Assembly (NCBI GenBank): GCA_902790525.1
Contig: CADASI010000052.1
Coordinates: forward strand, 1 to 33,758
Source of the DNA: an uncultured Eubacteriales bacterium
Lineage (GTDB): Bacteria > Bacillota > Clostridia > Christensenellales > Aristaeellaceae
Reading direction: 5' to 3'
DNA length: 33,758 bases
Shown: piece by piece, positions 7,278 to 15,615 of the stretch
Layout: each line of letters begins with the position of its first letter
Numbering within the stretch: position 1 is the stretch's first letter
The notes under the pieces: model-generated
What the model was told of the DNA's origin: nothing
Databases searched by the model: none
Seen by the model: the letters and a program-made list of their open reading frames with translations, nothing else
Translations under genes and position numbers: made by a program

Positions 7278-8864
7278 ATGTTTTATCGCGGTTATTCTGT
7301 GCTGGCATCGCTGTCGCGCCCGGAGGCGCTGCCCTCACCGAAACAGCCCGGCGCGGCGCGGCCCGAGCTCACGGAAGCGGCCATGCGCGCCATGCAGCGG
7401 AAACTGACGGACATGCCGATCTCGGCGCGCCTCAGGGACCCCGCGGCCTACCTGACCCTCCAGCGCGCGCGCCGGCAATGCCTGGAGGCGCTGATCGTAC
7501 TGGAGCCGGACGACGCGGCGCTTCGGCGGATGATCGACCTGATGGGCATGATCGCGGAGGAATCCCGCTGGTCGGAGAACCCCGCGCTGGCCCCCTTCGA
7601 CGACGACGCCCACCCGGACATCGACTTCCAGTGCGCCGAGACGCTGATGCTGCTTTCGTGGACGCACCGCGCCCTCGGCGACCGGCTGACCTCCCGGGTG
7701 TCGGGCAAGCTGCTGTACGAGGCGCGGCGGCGGGTGTTCTCCCCGTTCCTGGCCCACGAGGACTACCGCTTCATGCGGGGCCGGGGGCGCAGGCCGCTGT
7801 CGATCCTGGCGGACATACTGCTGTCGGCCATGCTGCTGGAGACCAGCGAGCAGCGGCGCAACGCCATCCTCAAGCAGGCGCTTCGGATGATCGACCAGGC
7901 CGTGACCGCGCGACAGGACCGCGTCGAGGCGCTGGAGGACGCCGCTGCCGACACCGGCGCGATCACCGACCTGGCGGCGCTGCTGCGCAAGGCGACCCGC
8001 GGCCAGCTCGACCTGACCCCCGCCTACCCCACCCCCGACTGGCTGGACCAGCTGCTCTACCCGTGGCTCGAGGGCGAGGCCTTCTGCGACCCCGCTGGGA
8101 CGGGCATGCGGCCCGCGGTGTCCGGGGCGGAGCTGTTTCGCATCGGTCTGTCCGCCAACGACGACGCCCTCACCGCGCTGGGCGCGCACCTGCACCGCAT
8201 GCGTCGCGTCCCCTCCGCCACGCTGACCGGGCGGCTTGCGGACCTGTCCTGTCTGGCCATGCTGGAGGCGGAGACCCGCAAGCCCCCGCGCATCAAGTGC
8301 GCCGCCACCCCCCGCAACCGGGTGATGGTCTCCCGGTTCAGCGGCATGACCTGCTGCATGCACACCGGCGGCGGCAGGGCCAACGCCGGGGGGCTGACGC
8401 TGTTCTGCGACGGCGCGCCGGTGCTCGTCGAGGACGTGGACGCGCTGAACCTGCCCACCGTCGGCGGCCGGGCGCAGCTCGACCTCCCCGAGCCCGACTG
8501 CGTCGCCGACTACGACCTCAGGCCGGACCGGGACACCATGACCATCGACCTCACCCACGCCTGGACCCCGGGCCTGCTGCGCTCCTACCAGCGCACCGCC
8601 ATGGTGCAGCGCCCGGACGCCGTGCTCCGGCTGGTGGACGCCTTCGACCTCGCCGAGCCCGCGGAGATCTGCTTCAGGTTCCACACCCCCATTAAGCCCG
8701 AAATGATCTCCGGCGGCCTGCGCCTGGGCCCCGTGGACTTCGGCTGGGAGGGCCAGCTCAACATGACCCTCTCCCCCCTGGACAGCGGCCTGACCCGCAT
8801 AGAGCTCACCACCCCCGCCCCCGTCCAGCGCGCGTTCTATACGTTCAATTTCTCGAGAAGTTGA
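7278..8864 (+). CDS. Heparinase II/III-like family protein (putative)
   Basis: A 528-residue protein from ATG 7278, which has AGGGGAGAT upstream; longer open frames are shadows. The first ~330 residues are mostly helical with Trp-rich segments (MIAEESRWSENPALAPFD, TPDWLDQLLYPWLEG), like the alpha/alpha toroid of polysaccharide lyases. The C-terminal ~200 residues look like the beta-sheet domain of heparinase II/III proteins (GMTCCMHTGGGRANAGG, LRSYQRTAMVQRPDAVLRLV, FRFHTP). No signal peptide is visible, so it would act inside the cell on oligosaccharides brought in, if catalytic. The assignment is by overall pattern, not by a decisive motif. It ends at a strong terminator. Confidence 0.6.
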   Translation: MFYRGYSVLASLSRPEALPSPKQPGAARPELTEAAMRAMQRKLTDMPISARLRDPAAYLTLQRARRQCLEALIVLEPDDAALRRMIDLMGMIAEESRWSENPALAPFDDDAHPDIDFQCAETLMLLSWTHRALGDRLTSRVSGKLLYEARRRVFSPFLAHEDYRFMRGRGRRPLSILADILLSAMLLETSEQRRNAILKQALRMIDQAVTARQDRVEALEDAAADTGAITDLAALLRKATRGQLDLTPAYPTPDWLDQLLYPWLEGEAFCDPAGTGMRPAVSGAELFRIGLSANDDALTALGAHLHRMRRVPSATLTGRLADLSCLAMLEAETRKPPRIKCAATPRNRVMVSRFSGMTCCMHTGGGRANAGGLTLFCDGAPVLVEDVDALNLPTVGGRAQLDLPEPDCVADYDLRPDRDTMTIDLTHAWTPGLLRSYQRTAMVQRPDAVLRLVDAFDLAEPAEICFRFHTPIKPEMISGGLRLGPVDFGWEGQLNMTLSPLDSGLTRIELTTPAPVQRAFYTFNFSRS

Positions 8865-8871
8865 CATATAT

Positions 8872-8916
8872 ATACAAAAGCCGTCCCGGCGTTGGTCGCC
8901 GGGACGGCTTTTGTAT
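8872..8916. terminator. Bidirectional intrinsic terminator
   Basis: A perfect long stem: ACAAAAGCCGTCCCGGCG pairs with CGCCGGGACGGCTTTTGT around a five-base loop. A and T runs at the two ends let it work for both convergent genes, the heparinase-like gene on plus and the deacetylase-like gene on minus. Confidence 0.92.
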
Positions 8917-8919
8917 GCG

Positions 8920-10380
8920 CTACTCCTCCTCGATCCCCTCATCCTCAAACGGATTCCCGGGATCGGTCTCCTCCTCATACGACTCGGGGATCGGTTCGTC
9001 GTCCTCGTCCATGAGGTCGCTGAACTGGAAGTCATCCGAATCCCCGCTGTCGTCAGCGGTATCCTCCTTCGAGGATTTCTTCGACGACTTGCCGGAGGAT
9101 TTCGGCTCGGGGGTCTCCAGCGGCCGGGGGTTGGCCGGCGCGTTGCTGGCGAACAGGGCCTTCTGGGTCGGCACGTCGGCGACGCCGGAGGCCGCGCGCC
9201 CGATCTCCACCTGGAACAGCCGCACGCCCTGGGCGGTGCCCTCGCCGTAGATGCCGTCGGCGCTGTTCTCGGGCAGGTAGCCCAGCTCGGTCAGCCGGGC
9301 CTGCACCAGCGCCACGGCCCAGGCGGAATCGCCGGTGTAGAGGTCGTAGTACTGCGTGGGATCGTAGTGGAAGGTCGGCATCTTCTCCGCCAGCAGCGAG
9401 CCCTGCACCTGGTGGTACTCGTTGGCGGGCAGGCCGAACAGCTCGTTCATGGTGACCATGCGGTAGCCCTCGTCCTTGGCGGCCTTCATCAGCCGGTACA
9501 TGCGCTGGCCGTCCTCGGCGGTGCTCTTGAAGGCGTACACCCCGCCGGGGGTCAGCTTGCTGGCGATACGGCGCGGCTCGATGCCGCTGCACGCCACGGT
9601 CCAGTGGGCGACGCCCAGGTAGCCCTGCGATTTCAGGTAGGCGTGGGTGCGGGGGTCGTACTCGCCCAGCCCGCCGTACATGCGGAAGAAGTGGGGCTGG
9701 TACTTCACGCCCAGCGTGTAGTTCAGCGCGATGCTCTGCTTCCAGATCTCCTGCACCATCATGGTGTCCATGTACTGGTAGACCTTGGCAAAGTCGCTGT
9801 AACCGCGGTTTTCGATCTCAAAGCCCAGCTCGAACAGGCACTTGCGCAGCACCGCGTTCATGCCCTCCTTCATCACGTTCTCCCCGGTGGGGAACAGCGT
9901 GAGCTTCGCACCGTACTGGGTGGCCAGCTTGGCGAAGGCGGTCGTGATCTTCGCGCCGGAGCACTCGTCCAGCGTGATGGCGATCACCTTGTCCTCCGTG
10001 AACGCCTTCTTGTACACGGGCAGCATGTTCGGCCCCATGGCCACCGGCCTCAGGCTCGCGGAGGGGTCGCTGTTGTCCGGGGTGGGCTGGGGCGTGGGCT
10101 CCGGCGTGGGTGTGGCGTCGGGGTCCGGCGTGGGCGTGGGCAGATACTCGTCCGAGAACGTGTCGGCGCGCAGCACGATCTGCGTCTCGGGCATGTTCTT
10201 CGCGTCCACGAAGAAGCCGTCCGTGGGCGCCGGGGCTTCGATCTCCTGATCGACGCTCTTCAGCCGGTCCCTGATCACGATGGCGCAGACCAGCCCCACC
10301 GCCGCGACGACGGTCAGTCCGATCAGGAAGGAAAACACACCCATGGTGCGCTTGCGCGTGCGTACAGATCTTCTGGGCAT
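8920..10380 (-). CDS. Membrane-anchored degenerate polysaccharide-deacetylase-like protein with a peptidoglycan-binding domain
   Basis: A 486-residue exported protein. A basic N-terminus is followed by one membrane segment (about 13-36), then a linker with PTP/PEPTPQPTP repeats (about 80-105). A NodB/polysaccharide-deacetylase-like domain spans about 120-325, then a PG_binding_1 domain (about 345-410: AVALVQARLTELGYL, ADGIYGEGTAQGVRLFQ). The tail is acidic, rich in Ser, Asp and Glu. In active deacetylases the motifs are TFDDG and HxxxH. Here they read ITLDECSG and NRGYSD, so both histidine metal ligands are missing and the enzyme is probably inactive or altered. It may bind cell-wall sugar. 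It follows the sensor kinase by 34 bases and is likely co-transcribed with it. Confidence 0.78.
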   Translation of the reverse strand: MPRRSVRTRKRTMGVFSFLIGLTVVAAVGLVCAIVIRDRLKSVDQEIEAPAPTDGFFVDAKNMPETQIVLRADTFSDEYLPTPTPDPDATPTPEPTPQPTPDNSDPSASLRPVAMGPNMLPVYKKAFTEDKVIAITLDECSGAKITTAFAKLATQYGAKLTLFPTGENVMKEGMNAVLRKCLFELGFEIENRGYSDFAKVYQYMDTMMVQEIWKQSIALNYTLGVKYQPHFFRMYGGLGEYDPRTHAYLKSQGYLGVAHWTVACSGIEPRRIASKLTPGGVYAFKSTAEDGQRMYRLMKAAKDEGYRMVTMNELFGLPANEYHQVQGSLLAEKMPTFHYDPTQYYDLYTGDSAWAVALVQARLTELGYLPENSADGIYGEGTAQGVRLFQVEIGRAASGVADVPTQKALFASNAPANPRPLETPEPKSSGKSSKKSSKEDTADDSGDSDDFQFSDLMDEDDEPIPESYEEETDPGNPFEDEGIEEE

Positions 10381-10414
10381 GACGGCACCTCACTGTTGAT
10401 GTCGGTAGAATCGT

Positions 10415-12154
10415 TCAACTCTCTTTCGTCTCTTCCCGGTGCAGGGTGAAGGAGAACTGCGTCCCCTTGCCCTTTTCGCTGGTGACGCGGATGTCCTCGC
10501 CCATGCGCTTCAAAAGCTCCTTGGCGATGGAGAGGCCGAGCCCGCTGCCCTTGCCGCTGTGGGCCTTGTCGACCTTGTAGAACCGGTCGAACACATAGGG
10601 CAGGTCCGCCTCGTCGATGCCGATGCCGGTATCGTTGACGGAGATGACCACCTTCTCGTCGTCCCAGCGGGCGGACACGCTCACCGAGCCCTTCTCGGTG
10701 TACTTGATGGCGTTGTCCAGCAGTATGATGAGCATCTGCTCCAGCCGGTCGGCGTTGGCGTACACCATCGGGCACTGGGTGAAGTCGGTGTTGACCCGCA
10801 GCTTGAGGCCGTGCTCCTCGGCGATGGCGGCGTAGCGGTCGCAGACGTCGTACACCAGGTCGTCGATCTTCATGTGCGTCTTCTGGATGGACAGCGTGCC
10901 GGACTGGAGGCGGGACAGCTCGAGCTGGTCGTTGATGAGCCGCGACAGCCTCAGGATCTCCCGCAGTATGATGTCGTAGTAGCGCTGCCGGTCCGCCTCG
11001 CTGGTCACCATGCCGTCCTTCAAGGGCTCCACCAGCGCGCGCATGGCCGTCAGCGGCGTGCGCAGCTCGTGGGACACGTTGGACACGTAGTCGCGCCGGG
11101 TCTTCTCCAGGCGCTCCATCTGCGTGATGTCGGAAAACAGGCCCACCGCGCCGGCGATGGCCTTCAGCTCGTCGCGTATGGGCGTCACCTTCATGCGCAG
11201 TATCATGTCCTTGGACTCCAGGTTGCGCGTGACGGTTTCGCCGGTGGCGATCACGCGGTCGAAGTCGGCCCAGATGGTCCTGTCCGGGATGGTCTTCATG
11301 CGGGGGTCCGCGAAGTGCTGGCCGGACTTCGCCCGGGGGATCAGCCGTCCCAGCGCCGGGTTGGTGTGGGTCAGCCGGCCGTCGGCGTCGATGGCCACGA
11401 TGCCCTCGGAGAGGCCGTTCAGCATGTTGCGCAGGCGGTTGCGCTCCACGATCAGGTTGTACATGTTGCGCGAGAGCTGGTCGGACAGGTGGTTCAAAGC
11501 CTTGCCCAGCTGGCCCAGCTCGCCCTCCACCCGGTCGTCCGCGCGGGTGTCCAGGTGCCCGTCGGCCATGGCCACGGCGGCGTCGCGCAGTCGGGCCACC
11601 GGCTCAAGCGCCGGACGGAGCATGCGCCCGATGAGCAGCTTGCCCGCCAGTATGCCGCAGCACAGGCTCATGAGTATGGCGATGAGCGCCAGCGAAAGCC
11701 CCAGCCCCACGCCCCGGATGGGCAGCGCCAATCCTATGTGGGGCGCGCCCTCGCCCTCCCGGGTCGCCGACTCGCAGTAGGCGTACAGACGCCCGTTGAT
11801 CCTGACGGTCACCGGCCTGAGCGGGTTCTTGCGCTCGCGGAGGCTCTCCTCGGGCCAGGGGGCGTTGCCCACCACGGGGCTGACCTCGTCCGCGTCGCGG
11901 CGCACCAGCCACGCATAGCCGCCGCCCGCGTAGAGCATCCCCGCCGCGTCCTGCAGCTTCGAGGCGTCCGCGTCCTCCGCCCCGGCCAGGCCCGCGAGGT
12001 ATTCCGCCTGGGGCCTCAACTGGCCCCGGGCGATCACGTTCAACTGGATCCATGTGCCCGCGATATAGGCGCACATACTGACGGCAACCGTGACAGCCAT
12101 CACGGTTGCCGTGAACAGTGCAGCGCGCCTGATCAGCACACTGCTCTTCTTCAT
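10415..12154 (-). CDS. Sensor histidine kinase (PhoR/WalK-like)
   Basis: A 579-residue membrane kinase. TM1 is at about 10-33, an extracellular sensor region at 34-146, and TM2 at about 147-174. HAMP follows at about 175-228, then a PAS domain at about 240-345 (GIVAIDADGRLTHTNPA). The HisKA box is SHELRTPLTA with the phosphorylated His362. HATPase covers about 465-575, with the N box LIILLDNAIKYT, the G1 box DTGIGI, the F box FDRFYKV and the G2 box GKGSGLGLSIAKELL. It autophosphorylates and passes the phosphate to the neighbouring regulator. Its ATG overlaps the regulator stop by four bases (ATGA), so the two are translationally coupled. The signal is unknown; coupling to a cell-wall-binding protein suggests an envelope signal. 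Confidence 0.95.
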   Translation of the reverse strand: MKKSSVLIRRAALFTATVMAVTVAVSMCAYIAGTWIQLNVIARGQLRPQAEYLAGLAGAEDADASKLQDAAGMLYAGGGYAWLVRRDADEVSPVVGNAPWPEESLRERKNPLRPVTVRINGRLYAYCESATREGEGAPHIGLALPIRGVGLGLSLALIAILMSLCCGILAGKLLIGRMLRPALEPVARLRDAAVAMADGHLDTRADDRVEGELGQLGKALNHLSDQLSRNMYNLIVERNRLRNMLNGLSEGIVAIDADGRLTHTNPALGRLIPRAKSGQHFADPRMKTIPDRTIWADFDRVIATGETVTRNLESKDMILRMKVTPIRDELKAIAGAVGLFSDITQMERLEKTRRDYVSNVSHELRTPLTAMRALVEPLKDGMVTSEADRQRYYDIILREILRLSRLINDQLELSRLQSGTLSIQKTHMKIDDLVYDVCDRYAAIAEEHGLKLRVNTDFTQCPMVYANADRLEQMLIILLDNAIKYTEKGSVSVSARWDDEKVVISVNDTGIGIDEADLPYVFDRFYKVDKAHSGKGSGLGLSIAKELLKRMGEDIRVTSEKGKGTQFSFTLHREETKES

Positions 12155-12846
12155 GCGTTGACCTCGAATCGATAGCCTACACCGTAGACCGTTTTTAGCG
12201 CCCAGGGCACGTTTTCCTGCGGCAGCTTCTGGCGGATGCGCTTGATGTGCGCGTCCACGGTGCGGGTGTCGCCGAAGTAATCGTAGCCCCACACCCGGGA
12301 CAGTATCTGCTCGCGGGAGAACACCTGGCCCACGTTGGAGGTCAGCATGTGCAGTATCTCGACCTCCTTGGGCGTGCAGGGGATCACCTTGCCCGCCACC
12401 TTCACCTGGTAGTTCTCCAGGCTGATCTCGAGCTGCGGCAGCCTTATGATGGAGCTGTCCTCCTCGCCCGCCTTCTCGGAGAAGCGGCGCAGCACCGCCT
12501 TGATGCGCGCCAGCACTTCGCGGGGGGAGAAGGGCTTGACGATGTAATCGTCGGCGCCCAGCTCGAGGCCCAGTATGCGGTCGATCTCCTCGCCCTTGGC
12601 GGTGAGCATTATGATCGGAAGGGAGCTCGTCTGGCGGATCTGACGGCACACGTCGATGCCCGAGACCTTCGGCATCATCAAATCCAGCACCATCATATCG
12701 GGATGCAGGCTCTCGCACATATCCAGCGCCTGCTGTCCGTCATAGGCGCTCTGATGCTCGTAGCCCTCTGAACCCAGGTAAAGACCCAGGGATTCGTGCA
12801 CCACCGGATCGTCGTCCGCGATCAGAATGAGCGGATACATTGACAT
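12151..12846 (-). CDS. OmpR/PhoB-family response regulator
   Basis: A 231-residue regulator. The receiver domain (1-120) has the acidic pocket DDD at 11-13, the phospho-acceptor D55 in VLDLMMP, T82 and K104 in DDYIVKPFSPRE. The winged-helix domain (about 130-231) has CTPKEVEILHML, VFSREQILSRVWGYDYFGDTRTVDAHIKRIRQKL and VYGVGYRF. It should bind DNA as a dimer and control transcription when phosphorylated. The ATG at 12846 has GGGGTG six bases upstream; the ATG two codons later is a less likely start. It leads the regulator-kinase-deacetylase-like operon. Confidence 0.95.
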   Translation of the reverse strand: MSMYPLILIADDDPVVHESLGLYLGSEGYEHQSAYDGQQALDMCESLHPDMMVLDLMMPKVSGIDVCRQIRQTSSLPIIMLTAKGEEIDRILGLELGADDYIVKPFSPREVLARIKAVLRRFSEKAGEEDSSIIRLPQLEISLENYQVKVAGKVIPCTPKEVEILHMLTSNVGQVFSREQILSRVWGYDYFGDTRTVDAHIKRIRQKLPQENVPWALKTVYGVGYRFEVNA

Positions 12847-12879
12847 ATTTATCACCCCGATTATCACATTTATACCATC

Positions 12880-12908
12880 ATTATACCCATTCCCGCAACA
12901 ATCTGCAA
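12880..12908 (-). promoter_or_regulatory. Promoter of the response-regulator operon
   Basis: On the minus strand TTGCAG (12908-12903), 17-base spacer, TATAAT (12885-12880), 34 bases before the ATG. Confidence 0.75.
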
Positions 12909-12942
12909 CCATTCCGCGAAGAAACCCAGATTTATTCACATT

Positions 12943-12979
12943 CCGCCACAATGTGTCAAAATCATGTCCATTGTGACGG
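12943..12979. promoter_or_regulatory. Inverted repeat in the divergent intergenic region (operator candidate)
   Basis: CCGCCACAATG (12943-12953) and CATTGTGACGG (12969-12979) form an 11-base inverted repeat with one mismatch around a 15-base centre. It lies between the response regulator and the GGDEF fusion gene and could control either. The binding protein is unknown. Confidence 0.45.
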
Positions 12980-13029
12980 CCTGAGACAAACTTTCTTTTG
13001 CGAAACGTGCCCTTTTTTTGATTTTTCTA

Positions 13030-13058
13030 TTGCTTATTTTATCATTATATTATATTAT
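13030..13058 (+). promoter_or_regulatory. Promoter of the LacI-like/GGDEF gene
   Basis: TTGCTT (13030-13035), 17-base spacer, TATTAT (13053-13058) in a very AT-rich tract. A second possible -10, TATAAT, lies at 13069-13074. Confidence 0.55.
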
Positions 13059-13108
13059 AGTATACAGATATAATCGTCAGAATTTCGTGTCAAAAGCGGG
13101 AGTAGAAA

Positions 13109-15004
13109 ATGAAAACCTATAACATTGCCTATTTCACTGCGGACTGGAATTATGAACTGGTGGAAACCACGCTGCACGGCCTGAAACAATATACCAACGA
13201 TCACGGCAACGTCTACATGCGGGTCTTCGACTGCTTCGGCAAGGATCAGGGCACCCCGAAGGATCTGTGCGAGTACGCCATATTCAACCTGCCCGACCTG
13301 TCGCACTTCGACGGCCTTTTGATCCAGGGCAACCAGATCGTGCTCGGCAGCGTCCGGGAGGCCATCTCCCGGCGCGTCATCGAAACGGGCATCCCCGCCG
13401 TCACCATCGACTGTCCCATGGAGGGCTGCACGCTGATCACGCTGGACAACCGCCTGGCCGTGCACGACATCACCGACCACGTCATCCGCCGCCACGGCGC
13501 GCGCAGGCTGGTCCACCTGACCGGCATTTTGGAAAACGGCTGTCCCGAGGGCATGCAGCGCCGCGACGGCTTCCTGGACGCCTGCCGGGAAAACGGCATC
13601 CCGGAGGAGGACATACAGGTCATCCCCTGCACCTGGCGCACCAGCGACGGCGTGCAGGTGGCCCAGCGCTGGATCAGGGAAAACCTGCCCCTGCCGGACG
13701 CCTTCATCTGCGGCAACGACGACATGGCGCTGGGGCTGATCGAGGTGCTGACGGAGGCCGGATACCACCTGCCGGACGACGTCATCGTCACGGGATTCGA
13801 CAACCTCGCCAGCTCGAAGCTCTCGAGCCCGCGGCTGGCCACCATCGACCGCGACTACACCCGGCTGAACTACACGGCCCTGGACGTGCTGATCGACAAG
13901 ATCAACGGCGACGAGAACCGCGATTTCATTCCCTTCCCCTACACCGTCATCAAGTCGGAATCCTGCGGCTGTCCGGAGACGATGCATTCCTCGTACCTCA
14001 GGAAAAAGCACTTCCAGCAGAACCGCTTTTTGAAGAACTTCTACGTGCTCCAGGACCAGATGGCCGAGGAGCTGTTCGACGTGTCGAGCCTTCTGGACCT
14101 GCGCGCCATCATCGAGCAGAACCACGAGATCTTCGGCTGCGACAACGTGTACCTGTGCGTCAACGACTACTACTTCGACAACTACGACAAGAGCCAGTGG
14201 CAACACGACTCCGAGACCTTCGGCGATCGGATGGTGCTCACGGTCGGCGGTCAGGACGGCGTCGTCGTCGATCCCGACGACCCCTATCCCCGCTTCCCCA
14301 CGCGGGACCTGCTGCCCGACCCCATCCGGCGCGAGAAGCATTTCCTGATATTCTACCCGCTGCACTACAACACCTATTCCATAGGCTACCTGGTAATGGA
14401 TGGCATCAGCCAGGCGGCGAAGATGAACCTGCACAAGAGCATATTCAGCTTCCTCGAGATCGCCATCGAAAACGTGCGCAAGAAGGGGCTTCTGCACCAC
14501 TTGAACGGCGTGCTGGACAACCTCTACGTCCACGACGCGCTGACCGGGCTGTACAACCGCTTCGGCTACGCCCGCTACGGCCAGCAGACCTACAGGGACC
14601 TCATCCGGGAGAAGGGCGCGGCCCGCATACTGTTCATCGACATGGACGACATGAAGGGCATCAATGACAGATTCGGCCATGAGTACGGGGACGCCGCCAT
14701 CTGCGCCGCCGCCGACATCTTAAAGGCCATCGCCGCGCCCGGGGACTTCCTGATGCGCTACGGCGGCGACGAGTTCTTGATGATCGCCGCCTCCCGAAAC
14801 GACGATTTGGCCGGGCAGATCCATGACGCCGTGGAAAACTACAACCGGAAATCGGGCAATCCCTTTGTGCTCAGCCTCTCGATCGGCGTCATACAGTCCA
14901 TGGATCAGGACGAGCACATGCTGGACCGGCTGGTCCAGGCCGCCGACTCCGAGATGTACAAGAACAAGAGCGCGCACAAGGGCTTCGCCCCGAACGCGAG
15001 CTGA
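13109..15004 (+). CDS. LacI-type sugar-binding-fold / GGDEF fusion (putative diguanylate cyclase)
   Basis: A 631-residue cytoplasmic protein with no signal peptide, membrane segment or LacI helix-turn-helix. Residues 1-290 look like the periplasmic-binding fold of LacI/GalR effector domains: NIAYFTADWNYELVETTLHG, FDGLLIQGN, AVTIDCP, GMQRRDGFLDA, PDAFICGNDDMALGLIEVL, DVIVTGFDNL. A central region (about 300-470) may be GAF-like. The GGDEF domain covers about 475-625 with YVHDALTGLYNRFGY, RILFIDMDDMKGINDRFGH and the signature RYGGDEF (GGDEF at 552-556). This suggests synthesis of cyclic di-GMP in response to a small ligand. The RxxD product-inhibition site is absent (APGD). The ribosome binding site is GGGAG. 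A small membrane protein gene follows. Confidence 0.88.
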   Translation: MKTYNIAYFTADWNYELVETTLHGLKQYTNDHGNVYMRVFDCFGKDQGTPKDLCEYAIFNLPDLSHFDGLLIQGNQIVLGSVREAISRRVIETGIPAVTIDCPMEGCTLITLDNRLAVHDITDHVIRRHGARRLVHLTGILENGCPEGMQRRDGFLDACRENGIPEEDIQVIPCTWRTSDGVQVAQRWIRENLPLPDAFICGNDDMALGLIEVLTEAGYHLPDDVIVTGFDNLASSKLSSPRLATIDRDYTRLNYTALDVLIDKINGDENRDFIPFPYTVIKSESCGCPETMHSSYLRKKHFQQNRFLKNFYVLQDQMAEELFDVSSLLDLRAIIEQNHEIFGCDNVYLCVNDYYFDNYDKSQWQHDSETFGDRMVLTVGGQDGVVVDPDDPYPRFPTRDLLPDPIRREKHFLIFYPLHYNTYSIGYLVMDGISQAAKMNLHKSIFSFLEIAIENVRKKGLLHHLNGVLDNLYVHDALTGLYNRFGYARYGQQTYRDLIREKGAARILFIDMDDMKGINDRFGHEYGDAAICAAADILKAIAAPGDFLMRYGGDEFLMIAASRNDDLAGQIHDAVENYNRKSGNPFVLSLSIGVIQSMDQDEHMLDRLVQAADSEMYKNKSAHKGFAPNAS

Positions 15005-15015
15005 CCGCCCTCGCC

Positions 15016-15041
15016 GTAGGGACGCCTTCATGGCGTCCGCC
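15016..15041. repeat. GTAGGGACG palindromic module
   Basis: GTAGGGACGCCTTCATGGCGTCCGCC contains a GGACGCC/GGCGTCC stem (15020-15038). It is closely similar to the modules at 22.9-23.05 kb and lies 12 bases after the GGDEF gene. Confidence 0.7.
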
Positions 15042-15067
15042 CATCCTCCCCGAAAGGACTGTCCCGC

Positions 15068-15586
15068 ATGCCAGAAGAAAAGCGCCTCAAACGCCGCCGC
15101 AAGCTCTCCGGCCGCCACATGCTCACGCTGGGGGCCCTGTCGCTGTTCGGCGTATCGGGCTACGAGCTGTGGATACGCCTGGAGGACTTCTGGGCCTGGA
15201 CCAAGGGCATCCGCCACCTGAGCGCCGTGCAGGGCACCTCCTTCGTGCGCAACATGGGCATCATCTTCGAGACCCCGGAGATGCGCGAATTGGGCTACAA
15301 GCTGCTGTTTCTGTGCTTCACGATACTCTTCGGGCTCATCTGCCTGATCCGCCGCAACCGCGCCCGGGGCACGTGGGTGCTGATCCTGCTGGATGTGGCC
15401 GTTGCCGCCGGCGGCTGGCTGCTGGGCGTGTACGGCTTTCACCCCGCCCAGTGGGCCCAGACCCTGAAGCTGCTCCCGCTGGCGCTGATACTGGCCGGGT
15501 GCGTCACGAACCTCGCCCACCGCTCCATATTGAAAAGAAGACACCGCAAGCGCAAAGGCGCACAGGACGCGGGGATGCCAGCCTGA
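15068..15586 (+). CDS. Small membrane protein of unknown function
   Basis: A 172-residue protein with basic ends (MPEEKRLKRRRKLSGRH; KRRHRKRKG). By eye it has four hydrophobic segments: about 18-33, 76-93 (LLFLCFTILFGLICLI), 101-120 (WVLILLDVAVAAGGWLLGV) and 132-147. No family is recognised. GAAAGGA precedes the ATG. It follows the GGDEF protein by about 60 bases, so it could be co-transcribed. Its TGA stop lies in the loop of the downstream terminator hairpin. Confidence 0.65.
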   Translation: MPEEKRLKRRRKLSGRHMLTLGALSLFGVSGYELWIRLEDFWAWTKGIRHLSAVQGTSFVRNMGIIFETPEMRELGYKLLFLCFTILFGLICLIRRNRARGTWVLILLDVAVAAGGWLLGVYGFHPAQWAQTLKLLPLALILAGCVTNLAHRSILKRRHRKRKGAQDAGMPA

Positions 15587-15605
15587 CATCCCCGCGCCTC
15601 TTTTT
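15569..15605. terminator. Intrinsic terminator containing a stop codon
   Basis: GCGGGGATG pairs with CATCCCCGC around a nine-base loop, followed by CGCCTCTTTTT. The TGA of the membrane protein gene (15584-15586) lies in the loop. It faces the convergent gene ending at 15616. Confidence 0.85.
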
Positions 15606-15615
15606 ATTTATAGTA

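Noticed and set aside
8911-10449. 512-codon plus-strand frame opposite the deacetylase-like gene
   Set aside because: Antisense shadow; no domain and no ribosome binding site.
13055-14680. 541-codon minus-strand frame opposite the GGDEF fusion
   Set aside because: Antisense shadow of a well-supported gene; composition is low-complexity V/H/D/Q typical of high-GC complements.
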